Below, piece by piece: positions 46,889 to 58,100 of a stretch of 64,000 bases of DNA. The translations under genes were made by a program, and so were the position numbers. Positions within the stretch are counted from its first letter, which is position 1; each line of letters starts with the position of its first letter. Source of the DNA: Actinostola sp. cb2023 (taxonomy: Eukaryota; Cnidaria; Anthozoa; Actiniaria; Actinostolidae); NCBI GenBank assembly GCA_033675265.1, contig JAUJYZ010000255.1:1-64000 (forward strand). The letters run 5' to 3'. The notes under the pieces were generated by a model. It did no database searches. It was not told where the DNA came from and was given only the letters and a program-made list of their open reading frames with translations.

Positions 46889-47149
46889 TTGTATTTTGAG
46901 TTGAGGCGGGTTTTCCTTCCGATTTCTGTAAAATTAATTACCGAGAATTAGTATTGCTTGCAGCTGTGTCACTTAGCTGTATCTTGAAGTTTATACGCAG
47001 GAAACATTTTTCGGTCGCCTATATATTCAGTTTTCTATCCTCATTGGATATTTAATCCCTTGAAATTCCAAAAGGTCCATTGCATTGCATGACCACTGAA
47101 CACGCGTGGCGACTTCTGATTGGCCCGCGAATCAGGTCAAAATAGTCAA

Positions 47150-47640
47150 AAGTGAAATACTAACGTCTCTTGTACTTGCGCTTATGCTTGCGTCAGGCCA
47201 GTTTTCAGAGTGAAATAACGCCTCTTGTATTTATGTGCTTGCTTGCGTCAGGCCTGTTTTCGCAGTGAAATAACGTCTCTTGTACTTGTGTGCTTGCTTG
47301 CGTCAGGCCTGTTTTCACAGTGAAATAACGTCTCTTGTACTTGTGTGCTTGCTTGCGTCAGGCCTGTTTTCACAGTGAAATAACGTCTCTTGTACTTGCG
47401 CTTATGCTTGCGTCAGGCCTGTTTTCACAGTGAAATAACGCCTCTTGTACTTGTGTGCTTGCTTGCGTCAGGCCTGTTTTCACAGTGAAATAACGTCTCT
47501 TGTACTTGCGCTTATGTTTGCGTCAGGCCAGTTTTCACATTGATTAAATAACGCCTCTTGTACTAGCTTGTGTGCTTGCTTGCGTCAGGCCTGTTCTTAC
47601 AGTGAAATTACGTTTCTTGTGCTTGCGTCGCTAGTGAAAC
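47150..47640. repeat. ~58-bp minisatellite in copy D first intron (about 9 copies)
   Basis: Units contain CGTCAGGCCTGTTTTCACAG, TGAAATAACGTCTCTTGTAC and TTGTGTGCTTGCTTG. It is the expanded form of the 2-4 copy repeat at the same place in A, B and C. Confidence 0.9.
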
Positions 47641-47759
47641 TCGCCGCTATTTGTTGACAACGCGAACCAGCTGCTACATTCAAAGACTTTCACAAAAACA
47701 TCCACAATTGATATCAATTATTCGCGATCTTGTGAGACATAGAATATAGATTTACTCAC

Positions 47760-47915
47760 CTTTGAACGAATTAGAATAACACTTGGCTGAATTGGTTTTC
47801 ACCTCCACAATGGTATAACGGTATAGTGAACTTCACGTAAAGAAAACAGCTTACTTAGCCGCGTGAAGAGATCGAGAAGTGATGTGATGGAGTATTAGAC
47901 ATGCAAAAATGGTGC
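47760..47915 (-). other. 5' UTR exon of copy D
   Basis: Donor GTGAGT (complement of 47754-47759). The exon aligns with 13478, 26864 and 31875. Confidence 0.5.
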
Positions 47916-47924
47916 AATCGATCG

Positions 47925-48010
47925 GTCGGGGGATTCCCCGAAATCTATATATGCAGCTGTCAGTGTCCAAGAAGAATGTTATTGTATTCTTATTACAGTG
48001 AGCCAATGAC
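47925..48010 (-). promoter_or_regulatory. Promoter of copy D: CCAAT, TATA and Rel/NF-kB palindrome
   Basis: Inverted CCAAT (AGCCAATGACAG at 48001), CATATATAG as TATA element (47945-47953), GGGGAATCCCC (47929-47939, with one extra G alongside). Confidence 0.55.
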
Positions 48011-48599
48011 AGGCACAAGACTAAAATACATTTTCTAAGAAATGACTTTGAAGGGAATTTTATATGTTTTCTTGGAAATTCCCTGAGAATATTGGGCTTC
48101 CTGTGGCGGAGGAACATCTTCTGCATACTGTATTCTTAAATAATTTTTTAAATATTTTGTACTTATTAAAAAATTTAAAATTTACAAATGGTAATCTCTA
48201 CATTTTGCAACGATAGAAAAGACAAGAATTAAAAAACGGTAAAAAGAAGATACGTTATAAAAATGCACGAGAGTCGATCCCGTCGGGGCCACTGGCGTCG
48301 TGATCCAGCGTATTTATTTACCAGATCGAGGGCTACGTTAGTCAAGAAATTTCCATAACAATAACCGTTACACGATAGACTACTATAGTCAATTGGCTCC
48401 ATCGATCTCGACTTCAAGTTGGTTTCATGCAAAAGGACGGGGGATTGTAGGTCTTGGAAGACCCTAACCCTGTAACCAGGGGACTTTGAAATGGATGACT
48501 CTCCCACCCCTGGGGGAAATCATCAAGATTGTTTCTGCCTTTTTACAATCCACCTGGTTAGCCCGGGGGTCGACCCCTCGGGGAAGCCGCTGAGAGGTG

Positions 48600-49073
48600 C
48601 ATAATATATCTCATGAAACTTAACATTTTGGGACGTATTTCAAGATAAGGGATGGGTCACGTGAACTGTTACGTCACAAATCACGTTTTTCAATTAGGGG
48701 AGACGGAGACAAAAGGTACCAAAGTTATTTTTGTGTTTTTATCTTTGCTTTAATGTCCTTATTATGAATCTGCCTTAACACCTGGACCATCATTCATTTA
48801 ATGGAGATATTATGTAAAATAGGTCACGTGACTAGATTATTTCTATTACGTAGGTAAATATCTCCTTAAATGAGAATGATGGTCCAGGTGTTAAGGCAGA
48901 TTCATAATAAGGACATTAAAACAAAGGTAAAAACACAAAAATAACTTTGGTACCTTTTGTCTCCGTCTCCCCAAATTGAAAATCGTGATTTGTGACGTAA
49001 CAGATCACGTGACCCATCCCTTATCTTGAAATACGTACAAAAATGTTAAGTTTCATGAGATATATTATGTAGC
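48600..49073. mobile_element. Fold-back element with ~200-bp arms
   Basis: ATAATATATCTCATGAAACT .. ATCATTCATTTAATGGAGAT pairs with ATCTCCTTAAATGAGAATGAT .. AGTTTCATGAGATATATTAT. The centre GGTCACGTGACTAGATTA resembles the centre of the element at 39953, suggesting related families. Confidence 0.85.
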
Positions 49074-49158
49074 CGAAAATCGTTTTATTATTCTGTTCCA
49101 AACACAATTAAAGCAAATTTAACGTTTTAGGGGAATTCTTTAAAATCCCAGGCCTTAA

Positions 49159-51094
49159 AGTGCCACTACGACGTAAATGAAGTCTATTATTTCTCACTTT
49201 TTTATACATGAAACTGATCATTAGTCTTAGGTAAATCCAAATATGCAAAGAAAATCTAAAAAATTCCGTTTAATCCTTTCTAATTATGTGGTTGAACATC
49301 GACTAAAACCGGTCCGCCATTACGAGAATGCGAGCCGACAGTGTGTTGCGTTACACTCGTTCTGACGTCATATACTCAAGACATTCACGAGCGAGAGATA
49401 TATGTATACAAGTCTCTGTAAAATTGCTTCATGTTTGAGCTCCGATTCAAATGTGTTTTTTTCCCCTGAAATTATTAAAAAAGTGGCTCCAAGTCTTCGC
49501 AATATAGTTATTTACCGTGTAGCTTAGAACAATTGTCTTCGGAAGATGAATTTGATGGCAAAATATCCACAAAGATGAGTCCGCTAAATACGACTAAACA
49601 TGTCGCCCAGTGAAGCAGATGAAGCTGTCTTTTGGATAGATTTCTTGACATGACTCAAATGAAGACGATGGTAAGTGTTATATACAATTTATCTAGTTAT
49701 AGTTTGTATCGAGGAAGTATTAAAAACTCGCTAGTTTATAGTTGAACCAAATATTATTTGTCTTTCAGAATTAATTCAACTGGTCCCTGTGAATCAGCGC
49801 TGCGACTTCACTGATGGAAGACTTGAAATATAATTCGAATTGCTCATATATTTTCGCTATTCAATTGAGATATTTATCCTGCACTAGATTATCTAGCTAG
49901 CTACTCAAACGTTTTGCTTGTGTATGTAGATGTTTTGGTTTCATTGTTTTATAGGAATAATCCACGGCGAATATTCAAGTACCCCGGGAGTAACATATTT
50001 ATTACAAAAGGTCATGTACGTAACACATTCACTTCGGAACAAATTTTTAAAATATATAAAATGAAACCTCCAAGTTTTTACTGTATTTATGTAGTTGATG
50101 TTTAATATGTGCTATTTTGATCGAATCGGATATAAAGTTTACCGTATATGAACATTTGTAAAATCGAAACATAAACAAATGAGTCGTTTTGTTTTTCACA
50201 CGATAATATTACTGATATATTGTATTCTTGATGCCTTGAATAAGATGTCCTAAATATTTGGCCGGGATTGGTTTAATAACTTCAGACAAAACCCCTGCTT
50301 GCAGGGATATCTTCGAGAGATCTCTAGTGATCGTGCATGTCTTTGATACAGACTATTAAGGGGTGGATCATTAGAAATCTCGGGAGGGGGGGTGACAATT
50401 CCCAAAAAAAAATTCCTGCAAAGAAAAAATGTCCCAAAAAAAATTCATGCAAGTACCCTACCACCTAAAAAAAGAGCTACACATCTCAAAAACAAATTCC
50501 TGCAGAGAAATACAGGTACAAAAAAAAATCGTGCCTAAAAAATATTTAACCCCCCCTCCCGAGATTTCTAATGATCCACCCCTAACTTATTCCGGCTAGA
50601 GACAATTATTTCATAAATACACTAGCATAAAAATATTATTTTTTCTTGTCCTACACTTGCAACCATGTGTTTATATATTCACAGAGCAAGTCGAAACTGA
50701 AACCAAAATGAAATATTCGAGCTTCATGGTTTGATACATTTTTGCAATTTTGAGTCGGACATCTCGTGAGGTGTGTTGCTATCTTATGCGTTTAAAAGTT
50801 GCCAAAATGTTCTTGTAATCGTAGCAAAACCTGTTGTTATTTTGCAGAAATCAGTAAGCTGAAGTACCAAAGCATTTGAATTGTTGAGTATATGACGTCA
50901 CTTCCTCTAGTTTATCGATTAGAAAACCGGCTCGCGATCGTGTAATGGCGGACGCTACATCACGAACTTTAGGAGCTAAATGTATATCTTCCCGGTCTCG
51001 GATGAGATTACGGTTTGGCCAGGTAATGTAATAGCACTTCTACTTTTGTAAGTGCGATTTATAGAACTTTTTCAAATTACGTCGTAGTGGCACT
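49159..51094. mobile_element. 1.94-kb TTAA-flanked inverted-repeat element
   Basis: Ends AGTGCCACTACGACGTAA and TTACGTCGTAGTGGCACT; inverted similarity extends about 230 bp (GTCCGCCATTAC, GCGAGCCG, TGACGTCATATACTCAA). TTAA is duplicated at 49155-49158 and 51095-51098, the hallmark of TTAA-targeting families such as piggyBac and Kolobok. The interrupted target reads CAGGCC/TTAA/CATGCTTGAG, which is the terminal sequence of the element at 39953. No transposase frame is recognised. Confidence 0.85.
50359..50583. mobile_element. 225-bp hairpin nested in the TTAA element
   Basis: Ends AGGGGTGGATCATTAGAAAT and ATTTCTAATGATCCACCCCT, arms about 40 bp, A-rich interior with AAATTCCTGCA repeats. Confidence 0.85.
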
Positions 51095-51284
51095 TTAACA
51101 TGCTTGAGTACCCGACGCGGATCGATGAGGCCGAAATCTTCGTCCTATACGTAACATACGGTGACTCAGCATTTAAGTCTGGATGTGTGGCAGATTTTTA
51201 GTGTTTTGCATATAATTTCCTAAGTAGCGCGTGGGCTCGAGTCACTTTCCGTTAGACCCGATTTTTTTTTTAGATTCTTAGATC

Positions 51285-51425
51285 TTATTTGGGGTTTTTC
51301 CCGTAATACGGGCTGATATTTTACGAGTTGCGACTGTATTTTTCCGAGTCCCAAAGGGACGAGGAAAAATGCGAGTAACGAGTAAAATATCAGCCCGTAT
51401 TACGGGAAAAACCCCAAATAAGTTA
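51285..51425. mobile_element. Hairpin with ~45-bp arms
   Basis: TTATTTGGGGTTTTTCCCGT, AATACGGGCTGATATTTTAC pair with GTAAAATATCAGCCCGTATT, ACGGGAAAAACCCCAAATAA. It is probably part of a larger inserted composite running to about 52330 (mirrored TATCATATGACCC at 51856 and GGGTCATATGATA at 52168). Confidence 0.7.
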
Positions 51426-52186
51426 TTTATTATACTACTCTGAACGAAAAAAAAATTGCCCGTGTTTTAGCAAATTTATCTAATAATTATTTCAAAACCT
51501 TTCAAGGTCCGCGCGCTCTTTTACAGAATGACAAATCGCTCGCGCACGGAACCAGCGCGCGCTTGAAACAGTTTTTCTTTCAAACTTTGTCCTTGCTTTT
51601 GGATGATTTTTTGACTTTGTTATTGTAAAAAAGAAATCGCAAGCGGTTTTCCATTGTCTGTACTCTTATTGAAAATGGATTTGAAGTCACAAAATGTTCA
51701 AAACTTTGCAGTGAAACCGGTTTTAGAACTATGGTAATACGGCTTTTAGAACTATGGTAATACGGCTTTCGAACTATGGTAATACGGCTCCATATTTTTC
51801 GAGTTCTCTTGACCTTATAAGGTAAAATTACGTAATAGTAGTATAATAATGGGTTTTATCATATGACCCGTATTTCCCCGTGCGCGCGCTCTTAATAAAA
51901 CCTTCGGAGAAAGTCACGTGATTGGCCATGGGCAGATACGGATTTTTGGAGCTGGTCCGTACAAAGCCGTATATCCGGCCCCGGCCCCGATTGTTGTCAG
52001 GAAATTTTTTATACTTTTTTGCAAAAGTTATTTTTTAAATGTGGACGACTTGAAAAGTGAAAAAAAAAAGTGAAAAAAAAAATTGGTTCTTATCAGGAGT
52101 AATCGCGCATTTGTGTTCACTTTCCCTTGGCTGTGACTGATTTTAGTACCAAAATGGTCCATATGAAAGGGTCATATGATAAAATG

Positions 52187-52286
52187 CTTATTGACTGAGT
52201 TAGGTCGGGCCGGACGGGAAAATATTTGGCTCTCGGTCATTCTGTACGGACCACGCTGCGCTCGGTCCGTACTTCCATGACCTCGA

Positions 52287-52328
<42 letters not shown>
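52187..52328. mobile_element. Hairpin with ~60-bp arms
   Basis: CTTATTGACTGAG, GGGCCGGACGGGAAAATATT pairs with AATATTTTCCCGTCCGGCCC, CTCAGTCAATAAG; inner TACGGACCACGC / GCGCTCGGTCCGTA. Confidence 0.8.
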
Positions 52329-52329
<1 letters not shown>

Positions 52330-52334
<5 letters not shown>

Positions 52335-53320
52335 TTATTTCTTCGGTAAAGTTATTTTTTCCGATAAATGATTTTTTTTGTCTTCTGTTTTTGTTTTCGG
52401 TAAAGTTTATTTTTAATTTATTTTATTTTCCTTTTTGTTTCTTTTTTTTTTTTCCGATAGAGTTTCGACTATTTTAGGAACCCTGATTTTTGCTTGATGT
52501 TGTACACATTTCTATATAACACAGGTTCCTCCCTGAATCAGCGCTGCACCAAAATAAATATGATTGACAGCATCCGCAGCTATGAACTTATGGTGAGTCC
52601 AGGGAGGGGCATAGTAATGGCTTATGATTGGGTTTTTAAAGTTTTTCCCAATACTGTATCACGGTATTTGTTTCGAGGGTGCGCCTAATGAGGTGCGTCT
52701 TATACGCGAGGAAATAAGTGACAATAACTCAATCGGTTCATTTTATGAACATTGTAACGTACAATACAATGAAATAACATCTCGTGTATATTCGAACAAG
52801 GCGATATTTACATTATCTTTTCTATCGACAAATATTATTGGATAGAAATGCATATGCAGTCAAACATATGAGGTCTGTTTTCTTAAAAGGGGTCTTGTTG
52901 ACGAAGACCCCTTTTGTAATATCAGTTCTCATGCATTTGGCATAAGCGCACCATGAAACACCTTCAATTAACGTACGTTGTATCAATGTGTGGCTGGCTG
53001 ATAAAAAGAACGGTAACGACTACAGGACAGTTTCAACTTATAATTCGATTGGACACAGAGAAGGCACCCTTATCTTCCCAACATGCTCTATAAGCTCTAT
53101 TTGATATTATTATGTAGTCAATTATCTTTATCTAAATTCATACAGAAACACCGCGGGGATTGAAGCAACTCTTTTTTGACTATTTTGGCGCTTGTATCTT
53201 GTTTGTTTGAAGTCATTTTGAAGTCATTATTGAAGTCATGAAATGGTAAATTATCCATACGTCATGACATAAAAAAAAATTTCCCTATCCCACAAAAATG
53301 TTAAAAATACACAAATATTG
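52330..53320. other. Unit D/E inter-gene segment
   Basis: TTTCTTCGGTAAAGT (52332) and GAGAAGGCACCCTTATCTTC (53058) are the conserved inter-gene motifs. Between them about 600 bases are specific to this unit, and short frames at 52494-52845 have no recognised domain. Confidence 0.5.
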
Positions 53321-54855
53321 ACGGTGTTTATTGTCTCTAGTATGGTACTATTGTGCGCAACATAACTGAAGTATATTATCAAGCCATCCTTCCATCATAT
53401 CCTACTATCTGACATGTTTATATTGTCTCTAGTATGGTGTTAGACTATCAACTATTGTGTACAACATAACATAACTGAAGTACATTATATAAAGCCACCC
53501 TTCCATCATATCCTACTATCTGACATGCTTACGTTGTCTCTAGTATGGTGTTAGACTATCAACTATTGTACACAACATAACTGAAGTACATTATATAAAG
53601 CCCATCCTTCCATCATATCCTACTATCTGACATGCTTACGTTGTCTCTAGTATGGTGTTAGACTATCAACTATTGTACACAACATAACTGAAGTACATTA
53701 TATAAAGCCATCCTTCCATCATATCCTACTATCTGACATGTTTATATTGTCTCTAGTATGGTGTTAGACTATCAACTATTGTACACAACATAACTGAAGT
53801 ACATTATATAAAGCCATCCTTCCATCATATCCTACTATCTGACATGCTTACGTTGTCTCTAGTATGGTGTTAGACTATCAACTATTGTGTACAACATAAC
53901 TGAAGTACATTATATAAAGCCATCCTTCCATCATATCCTACTATCTGACATGCTTACGTTGTCTCTAGTATGGTGTTAGACTATCAACTATTGTACACAA
54001 CATAACTGAAGTACATTATATAAAGCCATCCTTCCATCATATCCTACTATCTGACATGTTTATATTGTCTCTAGTATGGTGTTAGACTATCAACTATTGT
54101 ACACAACATAACTGAAGTACATTATCAAGCCATCCTTCCATCATATCCTACTATCTGACATGTTTATATTGTCTCTAGTATGGTGTTAGACTATCAACTA
54201 TTGTACACAACATAACTGAAGTACATTATAAAGCCATCCTTCCATCATATCCTACTATCTGACATGTTTATATTGTCTCTAGTATGGTGTTAGACTATCA
54301 ACTATTGTACACAACATAACTGAAGTACATTATAAATCCATCCTTCCATCATATATATCCTACTATCTGACATGTTTACGTTGTCTCTAGTATGGTGTTA
54401 GACTATCAACTATTGTGCGCAACATAACTGAAGTACATTATAAAGCCATCCTTCCATCATATCCTACTATCTGACATGTTTACATTGTCTCTAGTATGGT
54501 GTTAGACTATCAACTATTGTGGGTAACATAACTGAAGTACATTATAAAGCCACCCTTCCATCATATCCTACTATCTGACATGTTTACATTGTCTCTAGTA
54601 TGGTGTTAGACTATCAACTATTGTACACAACATAACTGAAGTACATTATAAAGCCATCCTTCCATCATATCCTACTATCTGACATGTTTACATTGTCTCT
54701 AGTATGGTGTTAGACTATCAACTATTGTGCGCAACATAACTGAAGTACATTATCAAGCCATCCTTCCATCATATCCTACTATCTGACATGTTTACATTGT
54801 CTCTAGTATGGTGTTAGACTATCAACTATTGTGCGCAACATGACTGAAGTAGTGA
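53320..54855. repeat. ~105-bp satellite (about 15 copies)
   Basis: Unit contains TTGTCTCTAGTATGGTGTTA, GACTATCAACTATTGTACAC, AACATAACTGAAGTACATTA and CCATCCTTCCATCATATCC, TACTATCTGACATG. The same sequence is present once at 54930-55050 and in degenerate form at 8020-8130. Confidence 0.95.
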
Positions 54856-55171
54856 CCCTGAAAAATCCGCATCGTGCGACTACGAGTTTCTTTTAATAAT
54901 ATCGTTAAAAATAAAACTATTTACAGTGTTTATAAATGTATGGTGTTAGACTATCAACTACTCAACATAAATGATAAATATATAGCTGACAAAGCTTAAC
55001 CCTTCCATCATATCCGACTAGCTGATACTATATATATACTATTACAATCTGACATGCTTACATGAAAGATTATCCTTCGAAAACACATCGTGTGACGGCT
55101 ACGAGTTTCTTGCACTCGTGCGAGAACATACTTGTCTGTTTAAATGCCATTAGTTATTGTGATGTAGTTTT

Positions 55172-58100
55172 TCATAATAATGTTCCCATCGCTATGGCAA
55201 CGATCAGCAGACATCCCAAAGTCAGCCTTGAAACCATGGTTACGACACCAACTGAAAATAGCAAATAAAAATATAATTGAGTGATTTGAATTGACTTGAA
55301 AATTATGGCATGGGGTGGTGGTGCTTGTTGGTGGTGGTGGTTGTTGTTGTTGTTTGGCGGTGGTTGGTGGTGGTGGTTGGTGGTGGTGGTTGGTGGTGGT
55401 GGTTGGTGATGGTTGTGGTTGGTGGTGGTACTGGTTGGTGGTGGTGGTGGTACTGGTTGGTGGTGGTGGTGGTGGTGGTGGTGGTGGTGGTTGGTGGCGG
55501 TGGTTGGTGGTGGTGGTTGGTGGTGGTGGTTGGTGATGGTTGTGGTTGGTGGTGGTACTGGTTGGTGGTGGTGGTGGTACTGGTTGGTGGTGGTGGTGGT
55601 GGTGGTGGTGGTGGTTGGTGGTGGTGGTTGGTGGTGGTGGTGGTGGTTGGTGATGGTTGTGGTTGGTGATGGTTGTGGTTGTTGGTGGTGATGGTGGTGG
55701 TTGGTGATGGTTGTGGTTGGTGGTGGTTGTTGTTGTTGGTGGTGGTGGTTGTTGTTGTTGTTGTTGGTTCTGGTGGTGGTTGGTGGTTGGTGGTGGTTGG
55801 TGGTGGTTGGTGGTGGTTGGTGGTGGTTGGTGGTGGTTGGTGGTGGTTGGTGGTTGGTGGTGATGGTGGTTGGCCATATGCATTCTTACCTAAGTGCAAA
55901 AAATGTACCTAGTCAGTAGGATAACTTTTTGAACATGTTCAAATTATGTACCTATATTTTGAAAAGGTTCAAAAACTTTACCTATATATTTTAGGTAACT
56001 TTATTGAACATGGTAAACTTGTTGAACATGTTCGAAATATTTGCCATTTGGTTTTTCCCTCTTATTTCAGAAAATTATAGATGGTGTGCTTTGCATTTGC
56101 AAAAATTATTATATTTATACATAGCTGCTCTGTACTGTGCATTTTAATAGTCATATTGACACTTTTCTTATTTTTTTATTTTTTTGGAAACTTAAACCAT
56201 ATCACAACCAAACTGATTGTTGCAACATGTTTGAGACTTATCTACAAATGTTTTATAGTAAAGAGTAAACCTACTAGAATATTTTATTTGAAGTAAACCT
56301 AATGAAAGCGAAAACAAGAAGTGAATAGTATTTTGATCGATGTTATAAACTAGTATATTTCGGCGACTATCTGTCGCCATCGACTGCCAGCACACGTGAG
56401 CGTGTCACCGAAATATACTAGTTTATAACATCGATCAAAATGTATTCACTTCTCGTTTTCGCTTTCATTATCAAATTGTATGTCCATAAATTCACATTTA
56501 AGTAAACCTAACATTGTGAGTAAACTAGATTAAAATGAGAATAAAACAGATCTATATGAATAGCATGCTCGAGGATCCAGCGGTTTTTGCCCGGCGCTCC
56601 GAAGTCAGAGATGTTTCACTTTTACAAGCTTATATGATATAAGCATTTTTGGTTGCTGTCCCTGATTTACCATCACCATCACATTTCCAATATTTTGCTG
56701 CAAAGTTATCAAGTACGTCCCATGCATGGACTGTGGACTGGACAATGTACATGTACAATATCTCTAAAAGTTATTACCATATACACTTACCATGTACAGT
56801 CTATATTATTTACAATCAACTGATTAATTATGGTACCCGCAACCATAATTTATAAAACCTTCTGGTTTTCCGCGAAATTTAATAAGCCCCTCCCTCTACA
56901 AAGCTTCCTCCCTCTATTAAGCCCCCAAAAGTGCTTAAAATAAATAAGCCCCTCGGGGGCCTTGATAGAGAATTTACGGTAGTTATTTTCGAGGGATCTT
57001 TACTTTCAAATTCCGTCAGTGCGTCGTTATTTGTTGGGTTATTGATATTTATTTGAAAATTTAGTTTAGAAGATGCAAAGAGGTGTTGCTTGATTCCAAG
57101 TCTTGATAGAATTAGTAAAATGTTAATGCCTATCACCCCTGTGAGATTGTTTTAAAAATATATATTCAATATACATGTAAACTGAATAGTTGGAGGGTTC
57201 AGTATTTTGTAATTTGAACCTTGCGTTTATGAGTTATAGAGGTTTGAAATCTCAATATGCAAATTTGATGACGTCTACTAAGGAATTTGCCATAACTTAT
57301 TTAGACTTTTTCAAGAAGAACTTATTTTTTTAAATGGGAGAAAAGATATGAAATCACTTATTAATATTGTGTAAATAAAATAATGTCAATATTCAGCACA
57401 AGGGCGTTTTTGTATAATAAATGATTCCTGCATGGGATGATGTCATCTGATTTGCATATTGAGATTTCAAACCTCTATAACTCATAAACACAAGGTTCAA
57501 ATCACAAAATACTGAACCCAACTATTCAGCTTATATTGAATATATTTTTAAAACAACTTCTCTCAGGGGAGTCGATAGACACCTTAAACATATAACCCAA
57601 ATGATCAGTTTTTATTGATTTTCCCCAAACTTTCCTTTCCTTTCACCTTTAAATGGTTTTCCATGAAATTCTGTTTAGTTTTATGTTCTATGGTAAAATA
57701 TAAGACATTTTAGATATATTTTAAATATTGTTTAAGTTTGTAATACTTTTTCGAAATAGTCCAATAAAAAAATAAAATTGAATGTTTTTACCAAAAAACT
57801 CTTGTAAATTGGAAGAAATTACTTATTTCTATCTGTTCTCTAAAATATCTTGCTTTTCTCGCTTTTCTATAATATTTTCAATGAGATTGCAAGACAGGTA
57901 ATGTTTTTGAACATGTTCAAAAAGTTTGCCCATTGCAGTTTTTTTCGTAAAATTATGAATTTCATAAAAATGATTTTGTGCATTTCATTATTTACATTAG
58001 ACAATCATGTCTGCCGAAATTCATAATTTTGCGCCACGTTTTAAGCACTTTTTCTTCAAGTTGAAAAATTTGAGATAACTTTGAAAGCTAAGATCCTAAG

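Noticed and set aside
55140..55260. Frame WCRNHGFKADFGMSADRC at the terminal exon as a Cys-containing secreted tail
   Set aside because: It needs read-through from the VNTR. The splice phase set by the EGF exon donor selects the hydrophobic frame ending in TGA instead.
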